Origin: Geopseudomonas sagittaria
GTDB lineage: Bacteria; Pseudomonadota; Gammaproteobacteria; Pseudomonadales; Pseudomonadaceae
Direction of reading: 5' to 3'
Assembly (NCBI RefSeq): GCF_900115715.1
Contig: NZ_FOXM01000005.1
Span: 248,001 to 312,000, forward strand
DNA length: 64,000 bases
The notes below the pieces were generated by a model. It did no database searches, was not told the DNA's origin, and worked only from the letters and a program-made list of their open reading frames with translations. The position numbers and the translations under genes are program-made. Positions 9,251 through 25,559 of this stretch are shown here, piece after piece (positions within the stretch are counted from its first letter, which is position 1; each line of letters starts with the position of its first letter).

Positions 9251-10534
9251 ATGGCAGGCTTTCTAGAGAGAAATGCAGTGGATAAGATGGATCGATTGGA
9301 CGTAGCTCCTGGCTGGGTCAAGGGGTTGCTGTTACTGATGGGGCTCGGGTTGTTTACCCAGTTGGCTGGCTTGATCCTCAACAATGATGGCAGTCGTTAT
9401 GCCACCCAGGTGTATCTGTTGCTGCTGTTGCCCTCTCTGGGGTTGCTGGTTTGGATGCGCGGTGCGGTAAATCTCTGGAAGCAGTTGCCTGCCATCTTGC
9501 TGTTACTGCTGATGGGCTGGGCCTTGCTGGTGGCCGGTTTGCATGAGGGCTCGGAGAGGAGTTTTGGTTACTGGTCCAAGGTGATGCTGTTTCTGCTGCT
9601 CTATGTGTTCGCCTTAGCTTGCCTGGCACGCAGTGAGCGGCGTCTGGTCTGGATTGTGCTGGCTGCTTTGGTGGTTGCGGTCTTGCTTGCGTGGTTGACG
9701 CTGTATTACCAATACGGGGTGCTGGATCGTCCACTGCAGTATCCGCAGGTTCGCCGGTATCGCTTGCATGAGCTCGGTTGGCATGGCTATGCCGATCTCG
9801 ATCATCCGATCATCGCCGGGTTGTACTACGGGGTTTTCGCTATCCTACTGACTTGGCTGTTCGTGCGCTTCAAGGTCAATGCTTGGCAGTCGGCGGTGCT
9901 TGCTCTGAGCATGGCCGGTTTGCTGGTTTATGTGCTCTTGACCTTCTCTCGTGGCGCCTGGTTTTCCTTGCTGGCAGGCGGTTTTGTGCTGCTGTTGCTG
10001 TTTCCGAATACCAAATCACGCTCGTTGCTGGGGATCGGTATATTTCTATTAGGGCTGGCACTCTATGTTTTCTGGCCAGAAGTTCAGAGTGAAAGAGCAA
10101 TTGGTGTCAGCAGTCGAGACGTGATCTGGGCTGAGTGGCTGGTACGGGTCAATGACTTTTGGCTGGGGGGGGTTGGGGCTGGAGTCATTTTTGATTTCAC
10201 ATTCCCTGGTGGTTTCAAGGTCACCAGCGCCCATAGCCTCTACCTGCAGCTCTGGTACCAGTACGGCATCGTCGGCATCCTGCTGTTCGTTGCGCTGCTG
10301 ATCAGTCTGCTGTGGAAGGGCTGGTGCTGTCGCGCCCAGCCACTGGCCCGCCTGGGACTCGCGCTGCTGGTGTTCGCCATGGTGGCGATGGTGTCCGAAG
10401 TTCACTCCATCTTCCTGCGACCCAGCCCCTTCTGGGTGGTGTTCTGGCTCCCGGTGGGCATTCTGCTGGGCGTGCAGAAGCCGGTTCCCGGGCACTCGTC
10501 CGAACCACTGGCCCCACCTGCTAAGGCCGATTAG
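9251..10534 (+). CDS. O-antigen ligase/polymerase family membrane protein (Wzy_C)
   Basis: A 427-residue protein with about ten to twelve hydrophobic segments. It has a periplasmic loop containing SSRDVIWAEWL and the Wzy_C-type AHSLYLQLWYQYGIVGILL. This class includes WaaL ligases, which join undecaprenyl-linked O-antigen to lipid A-core, and Wzy polymerases. A second family member is truncated at the left window edge, so this locus holds two, and one is probably polymerase and the other ligase. The gene follows the initiating transferase by 33 bases and ends just before the thiC riboswitch. Confidence 0.88.
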   Translation: MAGFLERNAVDKMDRLDVAPGWVKGLLLLMGLGLFTQLAGLILNNDGSRYATQVYLLLLLPSLGLLVWMRGAVNLWKQLPAILLLLLMGWALLVAGLHEGSERSFGYWSKVMLFLLLYVFALACLARSERRLVWIVLAALVVAVLLAWLTLYYQYGVLDRPLQYPQVRRYRLHELGWHGYADLDHPIIAGLYYGVFAILLTWLFVRFKVNAWQSAVLALSMAGLLVYVLLTFSRGAWFSLLAGGFVLLLLFPNTKSRSLLGIGIFLLGLALYVFWPEVQSERAIGVSSRDVIWAEWLVRVNDFWLGGVGAGVIFDFTFPGGFKVTSAHSLYLQLWYQYGIVGILLFVALLISLLWKGWCCRAQPLARLGLALLVFAMVAMVSEVHSIFLRPSPFWVVFWLPVGILLGVQKPVPGHSSEPLAPPAKAD

Positions 10535-10544
10535 ACTAGTCAAG

Positions 10545-12606
<2,062 letters not shown>

Positions 12607-12622
12607 TGCGACAACGCTGAAC

Positions 12623-12650
12623 GACAAACGGGCCCGCGGGCCCGTTTGTC
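12623..12650. terminator. Bidirectional terminator between thiC and the convergent lipoprotein gene
   Basis: This is a perfect 28-base palindrome: a 14-base arm GACAAACGGGCCCG and its exact complement with no spacer. Because the genes on both sides converge on it, it can end transcription from either strand (A-run before and T-run after the GC stem). It reaches the stop codon of the minus-strand gene. Confidence 0.8.
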
Positions 12651-13386
12651 ATTTCTGCGCCGGCAGGAACTCCGGTCTGAGCACCTTGCGCAGGCGGCTG
12701 TAGGGAATGCTCAGCGTCGGATGGCCCATGCTGTAGGGCGCGATGGCGTAGACGTCGTACTTGAGCAGCACCTTGTCCTTGAGCAGGGCGATGTTGGCGG
12801 TCTTCTCGAACGGCCATTTGTTGCGCAGTTCGACGTCCTGCTCGAATTCCTGCTCGCGCAGCCAGCGCTGGTGGGCTTCGCGGGCCGCCTGCCAGAAGGT
12901 TTCCTCGCCGCCGGGCAGCAGCAGGTCGCTCGGCTGCAGCGCGCGCTGGCGGCTCAGCGAGTAGTTGATGAAGGCGCGCCCCGGCATGCCGTGGGCACCG
13001 CCGCGGTACAGGTAGCTGGACAGCTCGATCACCAGCAGGTCGTCATGCTGGTCGATCAGCTTGGCCTGCAGCCAGGTTTGCTGGCCCTGCGGTTCTCGCT
13101 GCAGTTGCACGGCGCTGTAGTCGAGCAGCGAGGCGGGCAGAGGAGCTTCGGCCTGTTCGACGGTCATCGCCAGCAGGGCGCGCTCAATCAGCGCGTTGAG
13201 CGGCGCTTGCTCGGCGAACTGCAGGGTGTCGACGTTGACCAGGCTGCAGCGTTCGCCCTGGCAGGCGTCGGCGCGCTGTTCCCAGGTGATGCGCTGCGGT
13301 CGCAGCTGGTCGGATTGTCCGCCGAGGAACTGGCAGGCGCCGAGCAATGGCAGGCAGGCCAGGGCGAAAAGGGTATAAAGACGCAT
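12649..13386 (-). CDS. Lipoprotein with DUF3298/RsiV-like domain
   Basis: A 245-residue protein starting MRLYTLFALACLPLLGACQF. A lipoprotein signal peptide ends in the lipobox LGAC, so the mature protein is probably membrane-anchored in the envelope. The remainder contains YSAVQLQREPQGQQTWLQAK, SSYLYRGGAHG and INYSLSRQRALQPSDLL. The last two match the pattern of DUF3298/RsiV-type domains (a GGAHG turn and a region on where the DUF4163 half ends). It sits where P. aeruginosa has PA4972, between thiC and nudF. The start at 13386 is preferred over the 45-residue longer frame, whose extra part is low-complexity and lacks a signal. Function is unknown. Confidence 0.8.
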   Translation of the reverse strand: MRLYTLFALACLPLLGACQFLGGQSDQLRPQRITWEQRADACQGERCSLVNVDTLQFAEQAPLNALIERALLAMTVEQAEAPLPASLLDYSAVQLQREPQGQQTWLQAKLIDQHDDLLVIELSSYLYRGGAHGMPGRAFINYSLSRQRALQPSDLLLPGGEETFWQAAREAHQRWLREQEFEQDVELRNKWPFEKTANIALLKDKVLLKYDVYAIAPYSMGHPTLSIPYSRLRKVLRPEFLPAQK

Positions 13387-13581
13387 GGGGCTCCTTGAGT
13401 GGATCGGCAAGGCTGGGTAGGGTGGCGCATCGAGCGTATTCGACCCCGCCGCCGACCGTGGGTTCGCCCGTTCGCGCGTGAGCGCAGCGGGGGTGACGGT
13501 CGTCTCCGGGGTTCGAGACATTCATTCATGGTGTGCATTGTGTGGCGGCTTGACCGCGCTGCAGTAAAGCGGGGGAAGTAT

Positions 13582-14199
13582 ATGAGCGAGTCGTCGAAAA
13601 CGGCCGATCTGAAAGTGGAAATCGTCGAGCGCGAGGCCTGTTTCCGCGGCTTCTATGCGCTGGATCGCGTGCACCTGCGCCACGAGCTGTTCTCCGGCGG
13701 CATGGGGCCGCTGATCAGCCGCGAGCTGTTCGTCCGCCACGATGCGGTCTGCGTGCTGCCCTACGATCCGCTGCGCGATGCGGTGGTGCTGATCGAGCAG
13801 TTCCGCGTCGGCGCGCTGGACAAGAGCGCGCATCCCTGGCTGCTGGAGCTGGTCGCCGGGCTGATCGACAAGGACGAGGTGCCGGAGGAGGTGGCGCGCC
13901 GCGAGGCCATGGAGGAGGCCGGGCTGACCCTCGGCGAGCTGTGGCCGGTGACCGCCTACTATCCGTCGCCGGGCGGCAGCGACGAGCGCGTGCATCTGTA
14001 TGTCGGCCGCTGCGACAGTAGCGGCGCCGGCGGCATCCACGGCCTGGTCGAGGAGGGCGAGGACATCCGCGTGCTGGTGCTGAGTCTCGACGAGGCGCTG
14101 GCGGCGATGGAGGCCGGGCGGCTCGACAATGCGGCGAGCATCATCGCCCTGCAGTGGCTGGCGCTGCATCGCGAGCGGGTACGGCAGACATGGCAATGA
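13582..14199 (+). CDS. nudF: ADP-ribose pyrophosphatase (Nudix)
   Basis: A 205-residue Nudix hydrolase that cleaves ADP-ribose to AMP and ribose-5-phosphate. The Nudix box GX5EX7REUXEEXGU is complete, from G-LIDKD-E to REAMEEAGL, followed by the ADP-ribose-pyrophosphatase-type YYPSPGGSDERVHLYV. The start MSESSKTADLK at 13582 is preceded by GGGGGAAG; the frame extends further upstream, but those 61 residues overlap the promoter region. It begins a run of co-directional genes through yqiA, and its last ten bases overlap the next gene. Confidence 0.95.
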   Translation: MSESSKTADLKVEIVEREACFRGFYALDRVHLRHELFSGGMGPLISRELFVRHDAVCVLPYDPLRDAVVLIEQFRVGALDKSAHPWLLELVAGLIDKDEVPEEVARREAMEEAGLTLGELWPVTAYYPSPGGSDERVHLYVGRCDSSGAGGIHGLVEEGEDIRVLVLSLDEALAAMEAGRLDNAASIIALQWLALHRERVRQTWQ

Positions 14200-14663
14200 C
14201 GCTGCTGGCCGAGCGCTACCGGGTCGACCTGGCCGGCCTGCAGGCGGCCTGCGAGGCCAACTATGCGCGCCTGATGCGCCTGCTGCCGGGCATGCGCGAG
14301 GATCCGGCCCCGCGCCGCCTGGCCCTCAGCAACGGCGACACCCTGCTGGCGGTGCTGGCGCTCAAGGTCACCGCGGCGGGTCCCTACACCAGCACCGTGG
14401 AGGTGCGCGAGGAGCCCGGCCTGACCTGGCTGCCGGCGCCGTGCCTGGAGGTGCGCGTCTATCACGATGCGCGCATGGCCGAGGTCACCGGCGCCGAACA
14501 TTGCCGGCGCCTGCAGCCGCGCTACGGCTACCCGAACGCGGCCATGCACCAGCCGGACGAGAAGACCCAGCTCAACCTGTTCCTCGGCGAGTGGCTGGCG
14601 CACTACCTGAAATGTGGCCATCTGGCGGAAAACCCAGTGGATTGCTCGGTCGTTCGCCGGTAG
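14190..14663 (+). CDS. DUF1249 family protein (YqiB)
   Basis: A 157-residue cytoplasmic protein starting MAMTLLAERYRVDLAGLQ, inside the last codons of nudF. It belongs to the DUF1249 family (E. coli YqiB), seen in NYARLMRLLPGM, VRVYHDARMAEV and YPNAAMHQPDEKTQLNLFL with LGEWLAHYL at the end. The family has no firm function. In enterobacteria and pseudomonads it lies, as here, between nudF and cpdA, which supports the assignment. Confidence 0.9.
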   Translation: MAMTLLAERYRVDLAGLQAACEANYARLMRLLPGMREDPAPRRLALSNGDTLLAVLALKVTAAGPYTSTVEVREEPGLTWLPAPCLEVRVYHDARMAEVTGAEHCRRLQPRYGYPNAAMHQPDEKTQLNLFLGEWLAHYLKCGHLAENPVDCSVVRR

Positions 14664-14751
14664 TGTGAACCGCATAGCGGTTGCTGGCGTCGACAGCATG
14701 CCAACATTGCAATTCCGCATTTGCGGTCCAATCGCCGACAGGAGACGGCCT

Positions 14752-15567
14752 TTGCCCAGCGCCAAGTCCCCCACAACAGCCGCACCGCTGATGCTGGTGC
14801 AGCTTACCGACAGCCACCTCTTCGCCGAGGCGCAAGGTCGTCTGCTGGGTATGGATACCGCGGACAGCCTGAGCCGGGTGGTCGAGCTGGTGCGCGCGGA
14901 GCAGTCGCGGGTCGACCTGATCCTCGCCAGCGGCGACCTGTCACAGGACGGCTCCTTCGAGTCCTACCAGCGCTTTGCCGCCCTGACCGCGCCCCTCGAG
15001 GCGCCGGCGCGCTGGTTCGCCGGCAACCACGACGAGGCGCAGATGCTGCGCGAGGCCTGTGTCGGCACCGAGCGTCTGCAGCCAGTGACTGACCTGGGCG
15101 CCTGGCGGCTGATCACCCTCGACTCGAGTATTCCCGGTGCGGTCCCCGGCCAACTGGACGCCGAGCAACTGGCGCAGCTCGAGGCCGCGCTGGACAGCGC
15201 CGGCGAGCGCCATGTGCTGCTGAGCTTCCACCATCACCCGATCCCGGTGGGTTGCAACTGGCTGGACCCCATTGGCCTGCGCAATGCCGACGCGTTGTTC
15301 GCGCTGGCCGACCGCTACCCGAACCTGCGCTGCATGCTCTGGGGGCATGTCCATCAGGAGATCGACCGCCAGCGCAACGGCGTGCGCCTGCTGGCTTCGC
15401 CGTCCACCTGCGTGCAGTTCGCCCCCGGCAGCGAGGAATTCCAGGTCAGCAGCGAGGCTCCCGGCTACCGCTGGCTGCGCCTGCATGCCGACGGCACGCT
15501 GGAAACCGGCGTGTCGCGGGTCAGCGACATCGACTTCGTCATCGACTACACCATCAAGGGTTACTGA
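14752..15567 (+). CDS. cpdA: 3',5'-cyclic AMP phosphodiesterase
   Basis: A 271-residue calcineurin-like metallophosphoesterase that hydrolyses cAMP and so lowers Vfr/CRP signalling. Metal-binding motifs are in order: QLTDSHLF, SGDLSQDGS, FAGNHDE, SFHHHPIPVGCNW and WGHVHQE. The start is taken as TTG 14752 because AGGAGA sits seven bases upstream and the product then begins shortly before the conserved LMLVQLTDSHLF. The ATG at 14614 would add 46 residues overlapping the preceding gene. It is placed as in E. coli and P. aeruginosa. Confidence 0.94.
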   Translation: MPSAKSPTTAAPLMLVQLTDSHLFAEAQGRLLGMDTADSLSRVVELVRAEQSRVDLILASGDLSQDGSFESYQRFAALTAPLEAPARWFAGNHDEAQMLREACVGTERLQPVTDLGAWRLITLDSSIPGAVPGQLDAEQLAQLEAALDSAGERHVLLSFHHHPIPVGCNWLDPIGLRNADALFALADRYPNLRCMLWGHVHQEIDRQRNGVRLLASPSTCVQFAPGSEEFQVSSEAPGYRWLRLHADGTLETGVSRVSDIDFVIDYTIKGY

Positions 15568-15594
15568 GGCGACTTGAACTGGGCCGCTGGATAA

Positions 15595-19274
<3,680 letters not shown>

Positions 19275-19282
19275 GGACGCAG

Positions 19283-21544
<2,262 letters not shown>

Positions 21545-21568
21545 GGCGGCACTCCGCCAGGAGTCTGG

Positions 21569-21835
21569 GCGATGCCCTTGGCTGTTGGGCGAGCCTGCGG
21601 CTCACCTCGCCGCGAGGTCGCGCCTCCTGCAGGATGGTGGGGTTCTGGCTGTTGTAGGAGGCCCGACCCCAGGGCGAAGCTCTTGGCGGTAGGGGCGGGC
21701 CTGCGGCCCGCATCGCCGCGAGGTCGCGCCTCCTACAGGTTGGTTGTGGGCTCTGGCTGTTGTGGGAGGCCCCCGACCTCGGGGTGATGCTCTTGGCGGT
21801 GGGGCGAGCCTGTGAGTTCGCGCTTGCTGCACAGG
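21569..21835. repeat. Tandem array of a roughly 107-bp REP-like unit
   Basis: The 342-base gap after parC has no gene. It is mostly a tandem repeat: a unit starting GCGGGCCTGCGGC (21695) is preceded by a similar unit starting at 21589 and followed by a partial one from 21804, giving spacings of 106 and 109 bases. Each unit has a CGCGAGGTCGCGCCTCCT block, then GGAGGCCC...CGAC, then GCTCTTGGCGG. The blocks are inverted copies of each other, so each unit can fold. Related copies lie at 5257, 45251 and 46199. Confidence 0.75.
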
Positions 21836-21886
21836 GAGGGCAGTTTGCAACCGTGGTTTGAGGGCTATTTCCGGCAAGGAGGATAG

Positions 21887-23032
21887 ATGGCAGAGGTAGG
21901 GCGAGAGCAGGCCCAGCAGGCCCAGCTGGCCTGGGCCGGCATGCAGGATGATCGCGCCGTGCTGCGCTTGTCCGGCAGCTGGACCCTGGCGGCGGACAAG
22001 CCCGACCTGCTGACGGTCTGGCGCAGTCTGGCGGACAAGCCGGCACAGCTGCTGCTGCAGGTCGAGGCGCTGGACGCCTGGGACAGCAGCCTGCTCGCCG
22101 TGCTGCGTCGCCTGCAGCGCCTTGCCGACGACGAGCAGCTGAGCCTGGCCCATCGGGACCTGCCCGCGGGCGTCGAGCGCCTGCTGCAGATGGCCGCCAC
22201 GCCCTCCACGCAGGTCGCCGAGGAGCCGGCGCCGCGCCCGGGACCGGTGTCGCGCCTCGGCCTGGCCGGGCTGCAGGTGCAGGACGCGCTGGTCAATGCC
22301 TGCACCTTCGCTGGCGCGGTGATCCTCGCCCTCGGCCGCCTGCTGCAGGGCCGCGCGCGCATGCGCGCCGGCGACTTCTGGGCGGCGCTGCAGCAGTGCG
22401 GCCCCGGCGCGCTGCCAATCGTCGCGCTGATCGCCAGCCTGGTCGGTCTGATCCTCGCCTTCGTCGGCGCCGCCCAGCTGCAGGCCTTCGGCGCCCAGCT
22501 GTACATCGCCAACATGGTGGCCATCGGCATGACCCGCGAGATGGGCGCGCTGATGACCGCGGTGATCATGGCCGGGCGCACCGGCGCGGCCTACGCCGCG
22601 GAACTGGGCAGCATGCAGGCCAACGAGGAGATCGACGCGCTGAAGACCTTCGGTTTTCCGCCGCTGGAGTTCCTCGTCCTGCCGCGCCTGCTGGCGCTCC
22701 TGGTGAGCATGCCGCTGCTCTGCGTGTTCGCCGACGCGCTGGGCATTCTCGGCGGTTTCGTCATCGGTGCCGGGCTGTTCGACATCTCCGCGCCGCTGTA
22801 CCTCAACCAGAGCCTGGAGATGCTCAGCCTCACCGACTTCCTGCTCGGCGTGTTCAAGAGCCTGGTGTTCGCCGTACTGATCGGCCTGATCGGCTGCCAC
22901 TACGGCCTGGCCTGCGGGCGCAACGCCCAGGCGGTGGGGCAGGCGACCACCCAGGCGGTGGTCAGCATCATCGTCGCGCTGGTGGTCAGCGACGCGCTGA
23001 TCACCCTGATCTGCACCCAGCTGGGGATCTGA
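21887..23032 (+). CDS. MlaE-family ABC permease with N-terminal STAS-like domain
   Basis: A 381-residue protein. Residues about 1-110 form a soluble domain without membrane segments, with RLSGSWTLAAD and VEALDAWDSSLLAVLRRLQ like a STAS fold. Residues about 120-381 are the MlaE permease with about five membrane helices and the conserved AIGMTREMGALMTAVIMAGR, ELGSMQANEEIDAL and VLPRLLALLVSMPLL. It heads an operon with an ATPase, an MCE protein and a lipoprotein, so it likely moves lipids between membranes. The A+G-rich leader AAGGAGG is a strong ribosome-binding site. Confidence 0.9.
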   Translation: MAEVGREQAQQAQLAWAGMQDDRAVLRLSGSWTLAADKPDLLTVWRSLADKPAQLLLQVEALDAWDSSLLAVLRRLQRLADDEQLSLAHRDLPAGVERLLQMAATPSTQVAEEPAPRPGPVSRLGLAGLQVQDALVNACTFAGAVILALGRLLQGRARMRAGDFWAALQQCGPGALPIVALIASLVGLILAFVGAAQLQAFGAQLYIANMVAIGMTREMGALMTAVIMAGRTGAAYAAELGSMQANEEIDALKTFGFPPLEFLVLPRLLALLVSMPLLCVFADALGILGGFVIGAGLFDISAPLYLNQSLEMLSLTDFLLGVFKSLVFAVLIGLIGCHYGLACGRNAQAVGQATTQAVVSIIVALVVSDALITLICTQLGI

Positions 23033-23034
23033 GC

Positions 23035-23805
23035 GTGAACGATGCCGTGCTCGCCGTGGAAAACCTCAGCGCCGGCTACGGCAGCAAGGTGATCCAGCAT
23101 GACCTCAACTTCAGCATCGGCCGCGGCGAGGTGTTCGTCATCATGGGCGGCAGCGGCTGCGGCAAGAGCACCCTGCTGCGCCACCTGATCGGCCTGGAGG
23201 CGCCGCTGGCCGGTCGCGTGCTGCTGCACGGCGACGACTTCTGGGCCCACGGCGAGGACGAGCGCGCCGCCCTGCAGCAGCACTTCGGCGTGCTCTACCA
23301 GAGCGGCGCGCTGTGGAGCGGCATGACCCTGGCCGAGAACCTCACCCTGCCGCTGGCCGCCTACCACCCCGGACTCGGCCAGGCCGAGCTGGACGAGCTG
23401 GCCGCGCTCAAGCTGGCCTTGGTCGGCCTGGCCGGCTGCGATGGGCTGTACCCGGCCGAGCTGTCCGGCGGCATGCGCAAGCGCGCTGGCCTGGCGCGGG
23501 CGCTGGCGCTCGATCCGGAGGTGCTGTTCTTCGACGAGCCCTCCGCCGGCCTCGACCCGCTCAGCTCCATGGCACTCGACGAGCTGATCCTCGAGCTGCG
23601 CGACAGCCTCGGTGCCAGTATCGTGCTGGTCACCCACGAGCTGCCGAGCATCTACCGGGTGGCCGATACCTGCCTGTTCCTCGACAGTCAGTCCCATACC
23701 CAGATCGCCCTGGGCTCGCTGCAGCAACTGCTCGACGAGGGCCCGCCGACGGTGCAGCGCTTCCTGCGCCGCGGCGAGCAGTCCCCATCACCGGAGAAAA
23801 CCTGA
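23035..23805 (+). CDS. MlaF-type ABC transporter ATP-binding protein
   Basis: A 256-residue ATPase with Walker A GGSGCGKST, ABC signature LSGGMRKRAG and Walker B VLFFDEPSAGLDP, then the H-loop VTHEL. The GTG start at 23035 follows the permease stop by two bases. Signatures of MlaF rather than sugar or peptide importers include GVLYQSGALWSGMTLAENL and the RK residues in the signature motif. It powers the permease encoded just upstream. The final base overlaps the ATG of the next gene. Confidence 0.95.
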   Translation: MNDAVLAVENLSAGYGSKVIQHDLNFSIGRGEVFVIMGGSGCGKSTLLRHLIGLEAPLAGRVLLHGDDFWAHGEDERAALQQHFGVLYQSGALWSGMTLAENLTLPLAAYHPGLGQAELDELAALKLALVGLAGCDGLYPAELSGGMRKRAGLARALALDPEVLFFDEPSAGLDPLSSMALDELILELRDSLGASIVLVTHELPSIYRVADTCLFLDSQSHTQIALGSLQQLLDEGPPTVQRFLRRGEQSPSPEKT

Positions 23806-24752
23806 TGAGCGAACCGCGCAAGCCGTTCTGGATCGGCGCCTTCCTGCTCAGCGGCATCGCCCTGCTGGCCGGCGGCCTGCTGCTGCTCGGCCGCGACAAC
23901 TGGTTCAGCCAGCCCAGCGACTACGTGGTGTACTTCACCGGTGCGCTGGACGGTCTCGACGTCGGCGCCGACGTCACCTACCGCGGGGTCAAGGTCGGCA
24001 CCGTGCGCGAGATCCGCCTGTCCTACGACCGCGAGCTCAAGGATGTGGTGATTCCAGTGGTGCTGCGCATCAATCCCGACGCCGGCCGCGAGGGGCAGCG
24101 CTTCGACCGGGTGGTCGAGCGCCTGGTCGAGCGTGGCCTGCGTGCCCAGCTGCAGACCCAGAGCCTGCTCACCGGCAAGGCCATCGTCGCCCTGGACCTG
24201 TTCCCCGGCCAGGCCGGCTACGTGCGCGAGCCCCACGACCTGGAGCTGCCGACCATTCCCAGCGTGCCGTCGCGGGTCGATCAGGCGGCCGACGTGCTGC
24301 GCGACCTGCTCGACACGCTGCGCGAGCTGCCGTTGGGCGAGATGATCGTCTCGGCCAGCAACACCCTGCAGGCGCTGGAGCGCCTGAGTGCCTCGCCCGA
24401 GCTGCGGGGTGGGCTGCTCAGTCTGGGGCAGACCCTGAGCAATCTTGAGGGTCTGACTCAACAATTGCAGCGACAAATCCCGCCAATTCTGGATAATGCC
24501 CGCCAGGGTAGTGGCGAATTGCGCACGGCAATCGGCGATCTCCGTCAGGCCGCGCAGGCGGCCACCGTCGCCCTGCAGCAGATGCAGGGACTGGCCGGCG
24601 ACACCCAGCGCAGTCTGGGTCCCGAGTCCGAGGCGCAGTTCCAGCTGCTGCAGACCCTGGAAGAGCTCGGGCGCGCCAGCAAGGCGCTGCAGCGCACGGC
24701 GGAAAGCCTCGAGCAACAGCCTGAATCGCTTATTTTTGGCAACAAACGGTGA
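23805..24752 (+). CDS. MlaD-type MCE-domain protein
   Basis: A 315-residue protein anchored by a single N-terminal membrane helix (IGAFLLSGIALLAGGLLLLG) with the rest periplasmic. The MCE domain follows at about residues 40-125, with YVVYFTGALDGLDVGADVTYRGVKVGTV, as in MlaD and Mce proteins that bind lipids. The C-terminal half is helical and coiled-coil-like (TQQLQRQIPPIL, QAAQAATVALQQMQ), unlike the short E. coli MlaD, and closer to longer PqiB-like or Mce tails. It shares one base with the ATPase gene (ATG inside TGATGA). It is probably the substrate-binding part of this transporter. Confidence 0.9.
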   Translation: MSEPRKPFWIGAFLLSGIALLAGGLLLLGRDNWFSQPSDYVVYFTGALDGLDVGADVTYRGVKVGTVREIRLSYDRELKDVVIPVVLRINPDAGREGQRFDRVVERLVERGLRAQLQTQSLLTGKAIVALDLFPGQAGYVREPHDLELPTIPSVPSRVDQAADVLRDLLDTLRELPLGEMIVSASNTLQALERLSASPELRGGLLSLGQTLSNLEGLTQQLQRQIPPILDNARQGSGELRTAIGDLRQAAQAATVALQQMQGLAGDTQRSLGPESEAQFQLLQTLEELGRASKALQRTAESLEQQPESLIFGNKR

Positions 24753-24759
24753 ATTTTAC

Positions 24760-25473
24760 ATGCGTGTTCCACGCTTGATCCGACAGCTGGGCCTGGCCGG
24801 GCTGCTCGCCATGGCCGGTTGTGCCTCGACGCCACCGGCACAGTTCTACCAGCTGCAGCAGGGCAGCCCGGCACTGCCGCAGACCGACAAAGGCGTGGCG
24901 GTGCTGCTCGGGCCGCTGAAGCTGGCCGACTACCTGCAGCGCGAAACCCTGGTGCAGCGCCAGGCCGACGACAGTCTGGTGATCACCCAACAGGCCCGCT
25001 GGGCGGGCAGCCTGCAGGACGACGTGGCCCAAGTACTGCTGCGCCAACTGGCTGGCCGGCTCGACAGCAGCCGTCTGGCCCTGTATCCGGACCGGGTCGG
25101 CTTCAAGCCCGAGGCGCAGCTGCTGCTGAGCATCGGCCGCCTGGATTCGGGCCCGTACCAGCCGGCCGTGCTGGAAGCCCAATGGCGCCTGCTGGATGGC
25201 AGCGGCAAGATGCACGACAGTCGTGTGGTGCGTCTGGAGGAGCAGCACAACGGCGAGCTGACCGACCAGGTGCGTGCGCAGAGCGTGCTGCTGCAGAAGC
25301 TGGCGAGCGAGATGTCCGCTGCGGTGACCACGCTGTCGAAGGCGCGGGTGGCGACGGAGCGCGATGCGCAGGCCGAGCGCAAGGCCGGTCAGCCGCGCCG
25401 CTCGGAGGTGCCGCGGATTCCGGCGGTGAACGCGCCGGTGCCGGGAGGCGCCGCCGAGGTCTATCGGTTCTGA
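24760..25473 (+). CDS. ABC-type transport auxiliary lipoprotein (PqiC/YmbA-like)
   Basis: A 237-residue lipoprotein with signal peptide and lipobox MAGC (LLAMAGCASTPPAQFYQLQ). The FYQLQ start followed by VAVLLGPLKLADYLQRETLVQR, SRLALYP and SIGRLDSGPYQPAVLEAQWRL is typical of PqiC/ABC_trans_aux domains, which sit on the outer-membrane side of MCE systems. Its place as last gene of the operon, seven bases after the MCE gene, supports a role linking the MCE protein to the outer membrane. The C-terminal tail is charged and low-complexity. A strong terminator follows. Confidence 0.88.
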   Translation: MRVPRLIRQLGLAGLLAMAGCASTPPAQFYQLQQGSPALPQTDKGVAVLLGPLKLADYLQRETLVQRQADDSLVITQQARWAGSLQDDVAQVLLRQLAGRLDSSRLALYPDRVGFKPEAQLLLSIGRLDSGPYQPAVLEAQWRLLDGSGKMHDSRVVRLEEQHNGELTDQVRAQSVLLQKLASEMSAAVTTLSKARVATERDAQAERKAGQPRRSEVPRIPAVNAPVPGGAAEVYRF

Positions 25474-25508
25474 TCCAGGGGTTCCGCGACGGCTGACGCC
25501 CGTCTGCA

Positions 25509-25551
25509 ACGCACAACGCCGCGCCGGTCGATCCGGCGCGGCGTTGTGCGT
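25509..25551. terminator. Large perfect hairpin, bidirectional terminator
   Basis: Two 19-base arms (ACGCACAACGCCGCGCCGG and its exact complement) around a five-base TCGAT loop. It lies between the convergent MCE operon and the ahpA-like gene, so it can act on both strands, although the T-run is weak. Confidence 0.7.
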
Positions 25552-25559
25552 TCAGGGGG

